Shown here: piece by piece, positions 23,217 to 35,025 of the stretch
Layout of the letters: each line of letters starts with the position of its first letter
Position numbering within the stretch: the first letter of the stretch is position 1
Source of the DNA: Calonectria ilicicola
Taxonomy: Eukaryota; Ascomycota; Sordariomycetes; Hypocreales; Nectriaceae
Assembly: GCA_020809705.1 (NCBI GenBank)
Contig: CP085833.1
Span: 1,612,001-1,676,000 of the forward strand
Reading direction: 5' to 3'
DNA: 64,000 bases
Made by a program: the position numbers and the translations under genes
The notes under the pieces: model-generated
Seen by the model: the letters and a program-made list of their open reading frames with translations, nothing else
Told to the model about the DNA's origin: nothing
Database searches by the model: none

Positions 23217-24629
23217 TTATCCAATGTACTTTGCATGCTTGGTGAATTCTTCGTCTGCCCTCAACCGCCCCAGATCCTCCTCCCTCAAACAAATTGCCAG
23301 ACCCATTTCACCGTTTGGTGCCTTTGGCATCAAATACATGAGCGACTCGACGGGAGTAAACCGAGGCCGTCGTACCGACTCTGGCTTTCCGAGCCCAAAG
23401 TGGAAATCAAGTCCCCAGAGTGCATCCACCTTGGCCCATGAACTTAGCTGGATATCTGCGCCGGGATTGTTATCTGGAACAAATGAGAACAAAGACTTGT
23501 CTGATGACCTATGCACGTATGTTGCGAGTGCCTGTGTGCGGAATCGAAGTTTGGCTGGTTCCAATTCCGAGCGCAGCTGGGATGCGACCGCGCCCAATGG
23601 CGCGTCGACAAGTTGCTTCACCGTCTGCGAGTGATAGGTCATGTTTTGAAGGAGCCCTGGGTAGTCCTTTGGAGCCCCGACATGTGCTCGCACGTCCACC
23701 GCCCGTGAAAACTTGGTCCTTTCTGTTGGATCTAGACGATTCAGGCGCACTCGAGTCACGGACTGCCAGATGAAGGCGGTAACGGCGTCATCGGTTGAAA
23801 TGAATTTTGTTGAAGAATTTTTCGATTTGTCTGCTTCTGATTTGATCGCCGATAGTGATTTCGGGTCGAATGAGAAGTAGGCCCATACTGAAGTCGGAGG
23901 CACAGGCGCTTGCTCCGGTTCGGCATCTGGGGGCGATGCTGTAGGAGGTTTGACAATCCATTCATCAATTTCCTTGCCTGGCTCATACGAATCATCAAAA
24001 ATGGGAATAATTGTGCTTCGAGTCAGATTTCCTGTCGCCAGCTCCTCGCTGGTAAATGGCTCATTGTTGCATGCCTTGGAGAGAAGGCGAATGAATACTG
24101 CTTGGCCAGTCATGTCCATGCAGCCGTGCTGGCCGTTGACTGTAAGAATGAGACCACCCTTGATGAAATTGAGCTGAAATATGAAGACAGGCTCAGGACC
24201 GGACGCGTCATACTCTGGGCCTATAGGCAGAGTTCTCCGGGGAGCAATGGTATCCTCATCCAACATGTGCATCGGAAAACCCGCCGCTCGGAGACCTTCC
24301 ATAGTGGGCGCATTGTCATCGTCTCGTAAGTCTTTGACAACTAGGCGAGGTATCTTGTCCAGTGGCTTGATTTTGAAGATGCCAGAACTGATTTCTGAAC
24401 TCGGCTCATTGACTACCTGGCCGGCTACCCATGGAAAGTTCGTAGTTAATCTCTCCAAGCCGTTTTGCAGAGTGGAAATAAGTGATGGATGCACTGAGGC
24501 GTCGGGAACAGCATAACACAAGCTAATTTGCGTATAGATTCGAAGCAGGGGCTGTTGACCAAGAATGTCCAACTCGATGTCCAGCGTGCCGCTGTTGGTC
24601 ATCGGCGTTGTATTGTTGCTTGCATCCAT
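23217..24629 (-). CDS. BAHD-like O-acyltransferase, trichothecene 3-O-acetyltransferase family
   Basis: A single exon of 470 residues. The catalytic HxxxD motif is present as HGCMD (His168, Asp172) within LILTVNGQHGCMDMTG. The second family landmark, DFGWG of plant and fungal BAHD enzymes, appears as LDFHFGLGKPE in the C-terminal third, a loose match. Length and overall pattern fit fungal enzymes annotated as TRI101-like, which move an acetyl group from acetyl-CoA to a hydroxyl of a small molecule, likely in the cytosol. Many such relatives act on unknown substrates. No other trichothecene gene is visible here, so a role in toxin resistance is not implied. Confidence 0.82.
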   Translation of the reverse strand: MDASNNTTPMTNSGTLDIELDILGQQPLLRIYTQISLCYAVPDASVHPSLISTLQNGLERLTTNFPWVAGQVVNEPSSEISSGIFKIKPLDKIPRLVVKDLRDDDNAPTMEGLRAAGFPMHMLDEDTIAPRRTLPIGPEYDASGPEPVFIFQLNFIKGGLILTVNGQHGCMDMTGQAVFIRLLSKACNNEPFTSEELATGNLTRSTIIPIFDDSYEPGKEIDEWIVKPPTASPPDAEPEQAPVPPTSVWAYFSFDPKSLSAIKSEADKSKNSSTKFISTDDAVTAFIWQSVTRVRLNRLDPTERTKFSRAVDVRAHVGAPKDYPGLLQNMTYHSQTVKQLVDAPLGAVASQLRSELEPAKLRFRTQALATYVHRSSDKSLFSFVPDNNPGADIQLSSWAKVDALWGLDFHFGLGKPESVRRPRFTPVESLMYLMPKAPNGEMGLAICLREEDLGRLRADEEFTKHAKYIG

Positions 24630-25332
24630 ATCGATAACTCGAATCGGGACAAAAGTAACTGAATAAGGGAATAAAGATGGTTAATGGTCGAGTACAGCTA
24701 ATATCAAGCCTTCACAAGCGCCTGTCTTTATATTCTAGAGTTGGTTGTCTGTGATCAAATCAACCCCACACGCTCAGACGAAGGTGGGGTGGCTCAGGAT
24801 GAGTCAACTTGAGATTACCTATTTTGGCGTAGCTAAGTGGACCTGGCCTCATTTTGAGTTGTGAATAGAAAATGAGCCACAACACTTTTGACTCATTCTG
24901 GGAAAAGTCATTGGCTCCCATGAGGCTCTTATTTTGCTACAGACGGCGAAAGACAAAGCATAATTTTTGAGCGTGATTTTCTAGCTGTCGGCGCCAAGGA
25001 ATATATTCCAACATGATTGAACGTGTCTCAAAGCACCACATTCGAACTGAACATGGATTTCGCTTTTCTCTGATGATACTTGGTTCCGATAAACACTTGG
25101 GATGTGCTATATAACCGATATTTATGCTTTCCTACCAGGTTTGAGTCCTGGGTTGATCTTTCTTATCCAGCACAACTGCTTGCACGAGGTCAGGGATGGT
25201 AACGACATCATGTGAGTGGGTAAAAAGCAAAAAAAAAAAAAACCGGCCAGGCTTCAATCAGTCGTCATTTGAGCAAGGCTCATCAGCGCCCCCTTAAAAA
25301 CATTGACATTTGTGTCCAAGACATAGAACGAG
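24630..25332. other. Divergent intergenic region
   Basis: Promoter region between the acyltransferase (left, minus) and the gene starting at 25333 (right, plus). A TGAGTCA sequence occurs at about 24800, which would suit a bZIP factor, and an A12 tract near 25230. No gene is recognised. Confidence 0.4.
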
Positions 25333-26909
25333 ATGCCAGAGCTAACAGGACCTCCCCCACCGCCCGTGCTCAAACGTGATGGCTTTCAGATGTGCGCGGG
25401 TCAATTTTCGGTTGGCGGCGTCCAACGCGTCGAGGGTTCCCGTTTGAGGGAGCTGTTCAGCCCGCTTCGATTGCGGCTCAAGCGAGACCAAAAAGCTGCA
25501 GAGGAATCGGCAAGGGAATTATTTAAAAGCCTTTTTTGTCGCACAGCTGAGGTACTACGGAATCAGTGCGCCATCATCTGCTAAAGTGGCAGACCTGCGT
25601 GAAATGCTCCACGACTCCGTTTTCGAAGGCAAGGTAAGCCTATACAGATCGAAATATTTTTTTTTTTTAGCTATTGACTAAAAGAAACCCTCGACTTTAG
25701 TGTCAGAGGGTGCCTCAATCTGTCGTTCGGTTAGAAGATGAGCTGCGACGTGATTATGAGCCCATGCAGCAGGCGTGGGAGGCTGAGGTTCGTGCCTACG
25801 AAATCGAGAAGAACCGACGAGGTGATGAGGCATTTGCTCAATGCAAGACTGCTGGTGAAAGGGCCAACTGTGACCTTAATCGATTCATGAACCACTATTT
25901 TTTGACCAACGGAAAGCCAGACCGGAAAAAGACGACCAAGCCACTGGCCCTTCACGGGTTTCATCATAGAGCGCAACTCCACCAAATGGCAGGGAACATT
26001 GAGGGCCTTTACACAGAAAGCGGTGGGCGTGATGAATATCGAACTCTCTGCATCGGGTGGAACAGCGCTGCTGTTCAGTTGTTGGCAGGACAGATGGCCA
26101 ACCAGGGTGCTCTAGCAGAGAAGAATCGAAAAGAAGCTGAGCGAGCAAAGGAGATGGAGGCACACCAAAAGCACCTCCAAAGCAGAACTGAACACTCTTC
26201 AGAAAAAAACAAGAAAAAGAAAGGCCCCAAGAGCAAATCCCAAAAAGCATTCAATCTTCAGGGATGTCGAGGCTCTTACATACTCCACTGCAAGGAAGTA
26301 ACGGAGGGTTGGGATATCAGAGGCTCTCTAACAATGGATGTCCACGGCCATGATGAGGGTCTGAAGTCAGTAATGATTGCAGATTACAAGCTCGGAGTTA
26401 TAGAGGGAACAATGCTATTGAGTCAATCTGAAGAGATCCTGACTGCTCTTAGTGGTCCTGTGGGACATTCTGGTGATTCAGAAGAAAGCGAATATTCTTA
26501 CCCCTACGATAGCGACGAATCAGACACTAACGCCTCCAAAGAGAAGAATGGGAAAAGATCACTGAGTGACGCTGTTGCAGATGCCAATGATCGCGCCCAA
26601 GAAGGGGGCACTCGAACCACAAAAAAGCGGAAAATAGCACCCTCGCTCTCTCGCCGCGTCTATTTGAGATTGCGAGGCCGAGAAACGGGAGAGGGCGAAA
26701 TGATTCACGAAACTGAAGCCGGTCACATTAACCTTCTGGACCAGGATTGTACAAGATTCATGGGTCTGATCTACGAGTTCCCCTATGTCGGCAAAAACGT
26801 GGAGTTTCAAGGATACAAGGTGTCGGATTCGCCAAAAGAGACGCCTGGCGAATGGAATGCTTTTTCGGATCGAGCGTACGAGCATCGTGGTAGGGGTCGA
26901 TTTTTTTAG
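25333..26909 (+). pseudogene. Conserved fungal gene of unknown function with an apparent frameshift
   Basis: The first frame starts at 25333 with a Pro-rich opening and runs through SRLRELFSPLRLRLKRDQKA. After the T6 run at 25532-25537 the protein-like reading moves one frame: VAQLRYYGISAPSS then VADLREMLHDSVFEGK. A 67-nt intron at 25634-25700 (donor GTAAGC, branch TTGACTAA, acceptor TTTAG) joins in phase to CQRVPQSVVRLEDELRRDYE, and the frame stays open to 26909. The rest is charged and partly coiled-coil (Lys/Glu-rich near 26100-26230), with an acidic Ser-rich patch and a possible nuclear signal KKRK near 26620. No GT donor exists in the stretch just before the T6, so an intron does not easily explain the shift. 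Either a broken gene or a sequencing error in the homopolymer. Confidence 0.6.
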
Positions 26910-27311
26910 GTGAAGAAGTAGATTATGTCTGTTTCCCTTCGTGTGCTAGGTTTCATCATGTTTTGACTTCAGACTAAGGGATTGTTTTAATGTGTTGAGA
27001 GGTTTGGGGTAAATTAGAAAGAAAATTTATTCGCATCCAAGATGGAAATTTCCTCACCAGATTACTCCAACACTCACTCATACGCCTCCACAAGGCGCTA
27101 CGTTGGTGGGTTGGAATTCCGCCAAGACTGGTCTGCATTAGTCAGCCATTTTCTCACGCCATCTTGTCCAAGAAAATAATTCGGCGCGAGAGGGGCCGCT
27201 TTTTTGGCGATCCTCACAAAGTATTAGGCACTGAATACCCGTCTTGATTGGTCCTCCTTGCAGGTAACAAGCCAATTTCTATATAATATATGTAGGCCTC
27301 TTTATTCTGCT
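26910..27311. other. Intergenic region before the HET-ankyrin gene
   Basis: About 400 bp with no open frame of interest. The frame of the next gene is open upstream to 27258, so an earlier ATG there is possible. Confidence 0.4.
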
Positions 27312-30300
27312 ATGCGATTAGTACAGACCTCGACTCTCCGGCTGGTCAACAGACGCGACAATGACATCCCACGATACGCCATCTTGTCTCACACTTGGGG
27401 CTCAGACGAAGATGAGGTTACGCTCCAGGACATGCAAACGGTACTTGCAGCTGCGGAGATTAATGCCGATGCCATTGATATGCATCCAATAGCGCAGAGG
27501 CCAGGTTTTGTCAAAATCCGATGTGCGGCAAAACATGCCCTGTCCGAAGACTACGAGTTCATTTGGATCGATACCTGCTGCATCGATAAAACATCTAGCA
27601 CAGAGCTATCCGAGGCTATTAATAGCATGTTTCGGTGGTATGAGGAGTCAGATGTATGTTATGTTTTTCTCGACGACGTTGATACCCTTGACGGCCCTAA
27701 AACGCCAGGTTGTTTAGAGGATGAAACTCGCTCAAAAATAAACAAATCCCGATGGTTTACTCGAGGATGGACTTTGCAAGAACTCATCGCGCCCTCCGAT
27801 GTAAGATTTTACTCAAAACATTGGGTGTTCCTGGGGAGCAAGGGAGGAAACGAGCCCTTTCTTAAACTTATCAGCGACATTACAGGCATTGACCAGGATG
27901 CATTAAATAAATCTCAAGATTTGGAGGATTTCAGCGTTGCTACCCGAATGAAATGGGCGTCGAAACGCATGACTACCAGGACTGAGGATATCGCATACTG
28001 TTTGATGGGAATCTTCAACGTCAACATGCCATTGCTTTATGGTGAAGGCCATAAGGCGTTTATGCGCCTGCAAGAAGAAATCCTAAGAGGTATGGGGCAT
28101 TTTTCCTCATTTATAAATTCTACGCCGATACTGACAAGAAATCCCTACAGGCACGGATGATCAGTCTCTTTTCGCTTGGAAAAGTCCCGAAAATGATCCC
28201 TTCAAAGATCAACCACAAGGCCCTCTCCAACCTTACGGACTTTTAGCCAAACGTCCACTCTGGTTTCAAAACTCTGGGAATTTTCGAAATCTTTCCGCTA
28301 ATGCATCTAAAAGTGCTCCGTCAACCATGACAAATGTCGGGTTGCATGTTCAGTTTTCTCTTCACCCACTGAGGCAAGGGAACCAAAATTACGAAAAGAG
28401 AATAGGCGATGCCTTCGCAGCGATACTACACTGCAGTGCCTACCAGCAAGAGAATGAACCCTGCAACAAAATTTACAAGCCTGCCCTGCTGCTACAATAC
28501 CTAGGCGGAGATAGCTATGCTCGCATAAACTGCGATGAGATCCTTGACATGGATCTTGACATATTGGATCCTCAACTTACTGGGTCCTCATACGAGTACA
28601 TATATATTAAACAAAAGCCCAAGATGAAGATCCCGGATATTTGCGTTGATGACGCAGGTTTAGATGGTAAACTGGACTTCAAGTACCAGCTTGCACCACT
28701 TTGGTATCCGAAGGGACAATGGGATCAATCTACAAAAACGCTAAGATGTATGGGAGCTGGACAAAATGAACTTCTCTGCGTGTTTCGGTATTCATACGAA
28801 ATACCGGGCCATCGCTTATTGGAAGTCGATGTTATGGTGAGATTAAATTCTCTCTCACCAGCATCAGGCCCCTCGAATTACTCGTGCTTCCAACAACCTG
28901 CCTCCGACCAACCATGGGAGACTCGATCCGATGAGCACAAACTGTTTTCCAGTGTGCACCAGCACGGCGGTATATTGGCAAGCATAGAACTTGATGAAAG
29001 CAATGAAAAGTATCGTGGACTGACGCTTGCACTGAAAATCACGAGCCCGATCACATTTCTCATTGACAACAAGTTATGTGTCATTTCTGAAACATCCGAA
29101 ATCTCAAACTTAGAGCAGAGCAGCCCGGATAATGATTGGATTTTGAGTTACCTGTCCCCTTTGACCCAGCAAGACGATTTCAGCACTGCCTTTTTCCAAA
29201 CGGAATACATTCGGTGCGAAAATAACGGAAAGTCAATTTCTTCTCCCTCCACCAATATACGAGGATACTTGTCAAACTGCAATGCCAAGGAATTTCTGTT
29301 TGTATCAGGCAACGTCGCCAAGCGGTCATCATTCATCGAAGGAAAGGAGCCGCGCCATCGGGGAATAGTCGGCTTATTTCAAGCCGTCATAGATGGCAAA
29401 GTCAGAAACGTGGAATCAGTAATAAACTCGGTGGGAATAGAAGGCATGGAGGCTATGCTGATGCTTAGGTCGTTCAGCAAGCTTGGTTGGACTTTGGGAT
29501 TCCAGCTTCTTCACTGGGCGGTTATTGCTGGCCATCAAAGAACAGTCCGCGCGCTCCTCAACTGCGACGATGACGTCAGAACGCGCTTTGAGCCAGTCAA
29601 TGCAACTCGCCACCCAACGCTGGATCCGGGGGCGCAGGATGGAGAGGAATCGCGCATGACACCAGACTGGCTTACCACGCTGCACCTCGCCGCCATGATA
29701 GGGCATGTCCCAATAATAAAGGAACTAATTAATGGATCAGAGGAAGATTGGGGGGTGGCTCTGAGTCGGGGCCGGAATTTATGTGGCCAATATGACCACC
29801 CCATCGACTCTCCCTTCCATCTCGCTGCGGCTTATGTGCGGTCTGCAAAGGTTCAAGAAGTATTTGCATGCATGAGAAAGGTTGTGCAACCCAATAGTTC
29901 GGGGGAAAAATTGTGCTGGATTAATTGCCATCGCAATGGCCTATGGGAGACGCCCCTTCATCGAGCCGCTGCAATGGACAATACTCATGCTATTTCCGCA
30001 ATACTTTCTTATCCAGATATCGAACAAGACATAGAATCCCTCGATGCTAAGAAAAGAACCCCTCTATGGCATGCAGCAGCTGCCAATGCCCATGGTGCTT
30101 TGACACTATTGCTGAAACGAGGCGCAAATGCAAATGCTTGGGATCATGTCGGGATGACTGTTCTCCAAGCCGCCTACTCATCTTCAGGCTTTCAATCCGT
30201 CCAGGCTTTGCTTTCTAATAATGCAGACCCTAACTTGCACACAATGATGAAGTCTCCGACTCAGCGACTATTCACATGTATGAACACCTGCATGTTGGCG

Positions 30301-30621
30301 GCGCTGAGAGGGAATGCGACGATGTTGCGCAAACTTCTTGACGCCGGTGCAAAGATTGACAGCACGCATGAGACCAACATAACACCTTTACACATTGCAG
30401 CTACGAATGGACATCTTGATTTTGTCAAAATTATGTGTGAAGAGTATAGAGACATTCTCCACTCAAAGACCCCGTATTTGATACAATGCGTCAGGGAACA
30501 GCCAGGTATAAAATTACAGGTATTCCCCGAAGGAATGGAGAAGACTGCTTTGGAGCTCGCAGTACTTTGTAAACAGTCTGCGACTGAAAGATTTCTTCGA
30601 CGGTTTGCAACCCAAATTTAA
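27312..30621 (+). CDS. HET-domain protein with C-terminal ankyrin repeats
   Basis: Two exons, 27312-28089 and 28151-30621 (61-nt intron, branch ACTGAC), giving 1082 residues. The start was chosen at MRLVQTSTLRL, the usual opening of HET proteins. The HET domain fills residues about 1-260: ILSHTWG, then FIWIDTCCIDKTSSTELSEAIN, then WFTRGWTLQELIAP, the three classic blocks. Residues about 270-690 are not recognised. From about 700 to 1025 at least five ankyrin-type units occur, e.g. LTTLHLAAMIGHVPIIKELI, ETPLHRAAAMDNTHAISAIL, RTPLWHAAAANAHGALTLLL and ITPLHIAATNGHLDFVKIMC. HET domains trigger cell death in vegetative incompatibility, and ankyrin repeats would serve as the sensing part. The role in this fungus is inferred. 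Confidence 0.93.
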
Positions 30622-31054
30622 TAAAGCGGTTGCATGAGTATTTGCACCCATGGTTATGACCATACAAAAGAATGAGTAATGTGATGGCAAATTACTTCTC
30701 TGATTGGGTATGAAGAAGGATCAAAAGGAGAGCAAGAGAAAAAGAAATTGAAGACAACGGATTCTAGAGATGAACCCTGAGATGACCCTTTCCCCCCACA
30801 GTTACTCCGACCAATACTTATTGGGATCCACAAAACCTGTTTATGTGAAGCTTGAGGGGGGATTTAGGTTGCAATTGAATCGTTTTTGTTTGTAATCATA
30901 TGGTTTCACAAGGAGCGTAATCTACGACATAAGTTTTCACAATGGGACTTGAATTAGGCCAAAATACAGTTTTATTTCATTCCATCGCCTATCAGTTCAC
31001 AAAGAGCAAGCTTTGGCTTGCTCCACAGAATATTACATTATACATGGGTTTTTT
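30622..31054. other. Convergent 3' region
   Basis: The space between the ends of the HET-ankyrin gene and the FAD oxidoreductase gene. No coding or structural signal was seen. Confidence 0.4.
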
Positions 31055-32479
31055 TTAGTAACCGGTCTTGGTGGTTGCCTTGAGAGAGGCGGTGATGAGA
31101 GGCAGAAGGTAAGACTCGGTCCAAGTCCAGATCATGCTGCTGTCGTTGTCCACGAAGGCAGCACCGGTGTAGAAGGTGTTCTTCTTTCCGTTAAGAGCGT
31201 AGACCTTGCTGTAGAAACCATCCTGGATATCCTTGGGCTCAACGTGGATGTGGTAAGGAGCATGGCTTGAATAGAACTTGTAGTCGGTCTTTCCGGCTGC
31301 AATGTTGCCAGCCTTGGCCAAGTTCTTGAGCTCACCATCGATGAGGGTCTTGACCTTGCTCTCTGACAGGCTGGCATCGAGGCCGCCAAAGTAGGCAGAG
31401 ATCTTATTGGTAGGCTTCTTTCCGACGAGAGGAGCCATGCTGTAGGATCCAGGAAGAGTGAGGAGGTTGTAGGGAGTCTTGGTGCCGATGTTGTAGAGAC
31501 CCTTGTCGAGGCCGCCACTGTAGGTAAAAACTGTGGATCCATAGAGGAAGCCCTTGAACTTGCCGAAGAGGGTGGCCTCCTCAGTAGTCAAGTCCAGGCC
31601 AATCTCCTCAAAGTACTTCTTCAGAGGGGGGATGGCAAGGACAAGCTTCTTAGCTTTGACAGTGACGGAGCCAGTAGGGGTGTCGACGAGGACAGTGACG
31701 CCGCTGGTGGATCGTGTTACCTTCTTGACCTTGGCGCTGTAGATGGCACCCTCAGTCTTGGCGAGAACCTTTTGAATAGCGCGGTAGAGATCGAGGTTGT
31801 CACCAGAAGCAGCGTTGACAAAGCCCTTGGCAACGGCCTGGAGTAGGAGGGGACCAAACACCTTGATTCCATACACGGCTGGGCGATCAAGGAGGTTGCC
31901 ATTGCATCCAGCAATGCTGCTGACCTGCTGGACAATGTCGCCTAGGCCGTTGGTCTTAATGAACTTGGAGTAAGGCTCCACAAGTTCCTTGGGCACAGGG
32001 TGGGGAATATCATAGCCCAAAGCGAGGTAGGGGTACTTGGTTGCGAGGATCTGGCCGTATTTCTGGAACGCGATTCCCAGGTTTTGGGCGGAGACAGGCT
32101 CGTAGCCCTTGACGGACTTGCCGGTCGCAAAATCATAGTTTGAGCTAGAGCCTGAGAAAGACACATCGTGCAGGGGGACGCCAAAAGCCTTGAAGAAGTT
32201 TTGGACTACTGTCGAGTTGTGATAGACAATTACACCCAGGTTGAAGGGTTGTTTGGTGTCAGGGTCGGTGTAGGTGACGGCATGACCACCGAGGTGGTCA
32301 TCCTTCTCGATGACCACAACCGAGTTTCCTTCGCCGAGCAGACGAGTGGCAGCGTAGCTGCCTGAAGAGCCTCCTCCAATGATGACGACGTCCTTCTCGA
32401 CGACCTTGGAGTAGCCTCCTCGAGGAGTGATGGCGGCTGAGCCGACGACGGCAAAGGGCAAAACGTTGAGCAAACGCAT
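31055..32479 (-). CDS. Secreted or vesicular FAD-dependent oxidoreductase, amine-oxidase fold
   Basis: A single exon of 474 residues. Residues 1-18 form a likely signal peptide. The Rossmann dinucleotide site follows: VVIIGGGSSGSYAATRLL (residues 31-48), an acidic residue after VVVIE, and DHLGGHA, the GG doublet of the amine-oxidase/GR2 family. Near the C terminus, YTGAAFVDNDSSMIWTWTES occupies the place of the second FAD-contacting segment. Similar fungal proteins are commonly labelled beta-cyclopiazonate dehydrogenase-like from resemblance alone. The real substrate is unknown and no cyclopiazonate pathway genes are visible. Codon use is biased to C-ending codons, suggesting good expression. 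Confidence 0.85.
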   Translation of the reverse strand: MRLLNVLPFAVVGSAAITPRGGYSKVVEKDVVIIGGGSSGSYAATRLLGEGNSVVVIEKDDHLGGHAVTYTDPDTKQPFNLGVIVYHNSTVVQNFFKAFGVPLHDVSFSGSSSNYDFATGKSVKGYEPVSAQNLGIAFQKYGQILATKYPYLALGYDIPHPVPKELVEPYSKFIKTNGLGDIVQQVSSIAGCNGNLLDRPAVYGIKVFGPLLLQAVAKGFVNAASGDNLDLYRAIQKVLAKTEGAIYSAKVKKVTRSTSGVTVLVDTPTGSVTVKAKKLVLAIPPLKKYFEEIGLDLTTEEATLFGKFKGFLYGSTVFTYSGGLDKGLYNIGTKTPYNLLTLPGSYSMAPLVGKKPTNKISAYFGGLDASLSESKVKTLIDGELKNLAKAGNIAAGKTDYKFYSSHAPYHIHVEPKDIQDGFYSKVYALNGKKNTFYTGAAFVDNDSSMIWTWTESYLLPLITASLKATTKTGY

Positions 32480-33961
32480 TGTAACGACTGATGGGATGAG
32501 ATTGTCGGATGGGGAGCTGAGAGTATGGATGGATGATCAACAGGCTTTATAAGAAATGCCAACACTGCCAACAACAGCCTAAATTTAAGTCAGCTCGCCT
32601 CGGGACCAAGCCACAGGGCAAGCGCGCATTGCCTCGTTCCATTCAAGACAGTTTGTCAAAGAACAGTTTCAGCTTGGGCCCGTGGAACAGCACTGGGGTA
32701 ACCTGGCGATTAGCTCTGAGAACTGGACTAAGAACCTCGAAATGAACGGGGCGATCAATAGTCTAGTGGATGCAGTAAGTGGATATGGCGGCATGGTCCG
32801 TTGCTGGCCCGCTAGGCATCGTCTGCCGGTTTGTCCCCTGAGGCTGGGAGGCTTGAGCTGAAATAGCTCAGAGTCAAATGCGAGTAAAGCAATAGACTAA
32901 GCACGGCCTTGGGGTGCCGAGTACCTATTCGTTCTTGTTGTCACCATCCTAATTTCTCATCCGGCAGGGGGGAAATCCGTCACTGTGACATGAGACCAAG
33001 CTAGATATGTATCTTACTCCGCCGATGCCAATGTGACCCCCTCTTCACGTCGACCTAGGTCAATAGAAGACACCCGAGCCGTCAATTTCCTTCCACAAGC
33101 GGAGAGGCGCATATCCCGAGACTGACCAGAAGTGCAAACGATGGGCGTCCGTGTGTACTTTTGGGGGAGGGGGGGATCGACGGCAAGCTGCATAAACATC
33201 ACGCCTTACGGGGCGTAACCGGGGGGAATGCACCGAATTCCTCGGCACCTCGAGACATCCCCCAGACCTGTGCGAAAAAAAAAAAAAAGCAAACAGCAGA
33301 CTCCCAGGATCTAGAACGCCAGTGCAAGCCCTGTAATCTCCGCGGCCAGTCATTGAAGCTTTTCGTGGCGGGCTAGTACCTTAGCTCCTTTTGGTTCGAG
33401 CCGACTCCCGGGTCCAGCCCCACAGCTGAAGACAAGACGGCATGACGTTTGATCGTGTCGACCTGAGCAAGCTTCAAGGGGACGGGGACTTGGTGAAGCA
33501 AAATGCGGGAAAACGGTCAGAAACAGGACTTTAGGGTTCATTGACACGCTGGGCTGACTGCAACACCGCTTACTGCCACGCTGGCTCATCCCACTCTTGA
33601 TTTTGATGAGGAAATGGCCGACAAGATGAGTGGCTTTGCTAAATCAAAGCAAAGGGAGACCGACAATGTGGCTGGGATAAGGTTTCTATCCGTATTACAT
33701 GTTGTTGCTAGGGGAGTTGGGTTTTGCCTCTCAATTCACTTGCTGCTACCCAAGCAAGTTTCACGATCATCCAGACCCTGGCTCGCCAACTGCCTCGATC
33801 GGATAAGCCCCGCCCTCGGGATGTGACCCGAGCAGCATATCTGACTCAGCGAAGCATCACTAACCCCATCCTGTATTTCTTCCTGGCGCGCGGTGCCTTT
33901 GCACGGTTTGCATCCATCTATTATACTTTGACACACTTGATGCAACCGCGGTCTTGACACA
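32480..33961. other. Long divergent intergenic region, no gene seen
   Basis: About 1.5 kb between divergent genes. There is an A14 run at about 33276. Open frames here are all under 100 codons, overlap in both strands and lack protein character. A regulatory role is possible but nothing specific can be named. Confidence 0.45.
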
Positions 33962-35025
33962 ATGACATCTCCAAAGCTAGGATGGATTGGTGAGTTTTGA
34001 CCTACTGCTGGCATCGCCACTCAATCTAATTGGACCAGGTCTCGGATCTATGGGGCTGCCCATGGCGTCCAACCTCCAAAAACACTTGTCTCAAGCTGGA
34101 GCGCCAGGCCTCCAGTACCACAATCGCACCATGTCACGTGGGGACCAGCTCCAAGCCTTGGGTGGCGTTCCAGCTGCGACTGTGAAGGACCTTGTGACAT
34201 TCGCCGATATTGTCTTTATGTCCTTAAGCGACGACTCGGCGCTCAAAGCGACATTAGATAGTATACTGGAGGTTGGAGATGGGCTTTCGGGCAAGCTCAT
34301 TGTCGATACATCCACAGTGCATCCCGATTCCTCAGAAAATGCTCAATTGAGGCTTCTCGAAAAGGGTGCCAAATTTGTTGCTGCCCCTGTCTTTGGCGCA
34401 AGCCCTGTCGCTGCACAGGGTCAGCTGCTGTGGATTGTGGCTGGGTCCAACGATTCGGTCGAAGCGATTAGCCCATTCATTGTGGGGGTCATGGGAAGAG
34501 GCGTCATTCGACTTGGTGAGGATGTTCGGCAGTCCAGCATGATGAAAACGACCGGGTGAGTGAGCTAAATCGCACTGCGAGATTTAAAACTGATGAAAGA
34601 AAAATAGGAATTTTATAACCGCAGGAATGATGGAGCTCATTGCAGAAGCTCACGTTTTGGCAGAGAAGACAGGCCTGGGGAGCCAGAACCTAGAAGCTCT
34701 GATTGAACAGCAATATGGACCCTTGGCCCTGAGCATGTCAAAGCGTCTCACAACTGGAGCATATCTTCCCGCGCGCGGCGAGAGACCTTGGTCAGACCTG
34801 AATCTGGCCATCAAAGATGTTGGTCACGGAATTGCGTGTGCCGACCAAGCGGGACTAAAGCTAGAAGTCGCCGAGGTGGCGATGAGACACATGAAAGTAG
34901 CCAGCGAGTTTTCCAAGGCCGAGGATCGGCCGCTTGATTCATCATCCACATATGGCGCGCTCAGGGCTGAAGCCGGTCTGCCCTTTGCGACCGAATTTGT
35001 CAAGAAGAGGGACGAAGAGAACTAA
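33962..35025 (+). CDS. NAD(P)-dependent beta-hydroxyacid dehydrogenase (6PGDH / 3-hydroxyisobutyrate dehydrogenase family)
   Basis: Three exons, 33962-33989, 34039-34555 and 34608-35025, with 49- and 52-nt introns, giving 320 residues. The tiny first exon encodes MTSPKLGWI and its last base completes the G of the nucleotide-binding site GLGSMGLPMASNL (residues about 10-22), which supports the join. The second half has the family's substrate/catalytic region: DTSTVHPDSS, APVFGASPVAAQG (the GxxGA-like block) and, at the second exon join, KTTGNFITAGMMELIAEA, where the catalytic Lys of the family lies. It probably reduces or oxidises a small hydroxy or semialdehyde compound in the cytosol. The exact substrate is unknown. 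Confidence 0.9.

Noticed and set aside
23217..24629. Reading the TRI101-like gene as part of a trichothecene toxin cluster
   Set aside because: No terpene synthase, P450 or other pathway gene is nearby; this acyltransferase family is widespread in fungi without such clusters.
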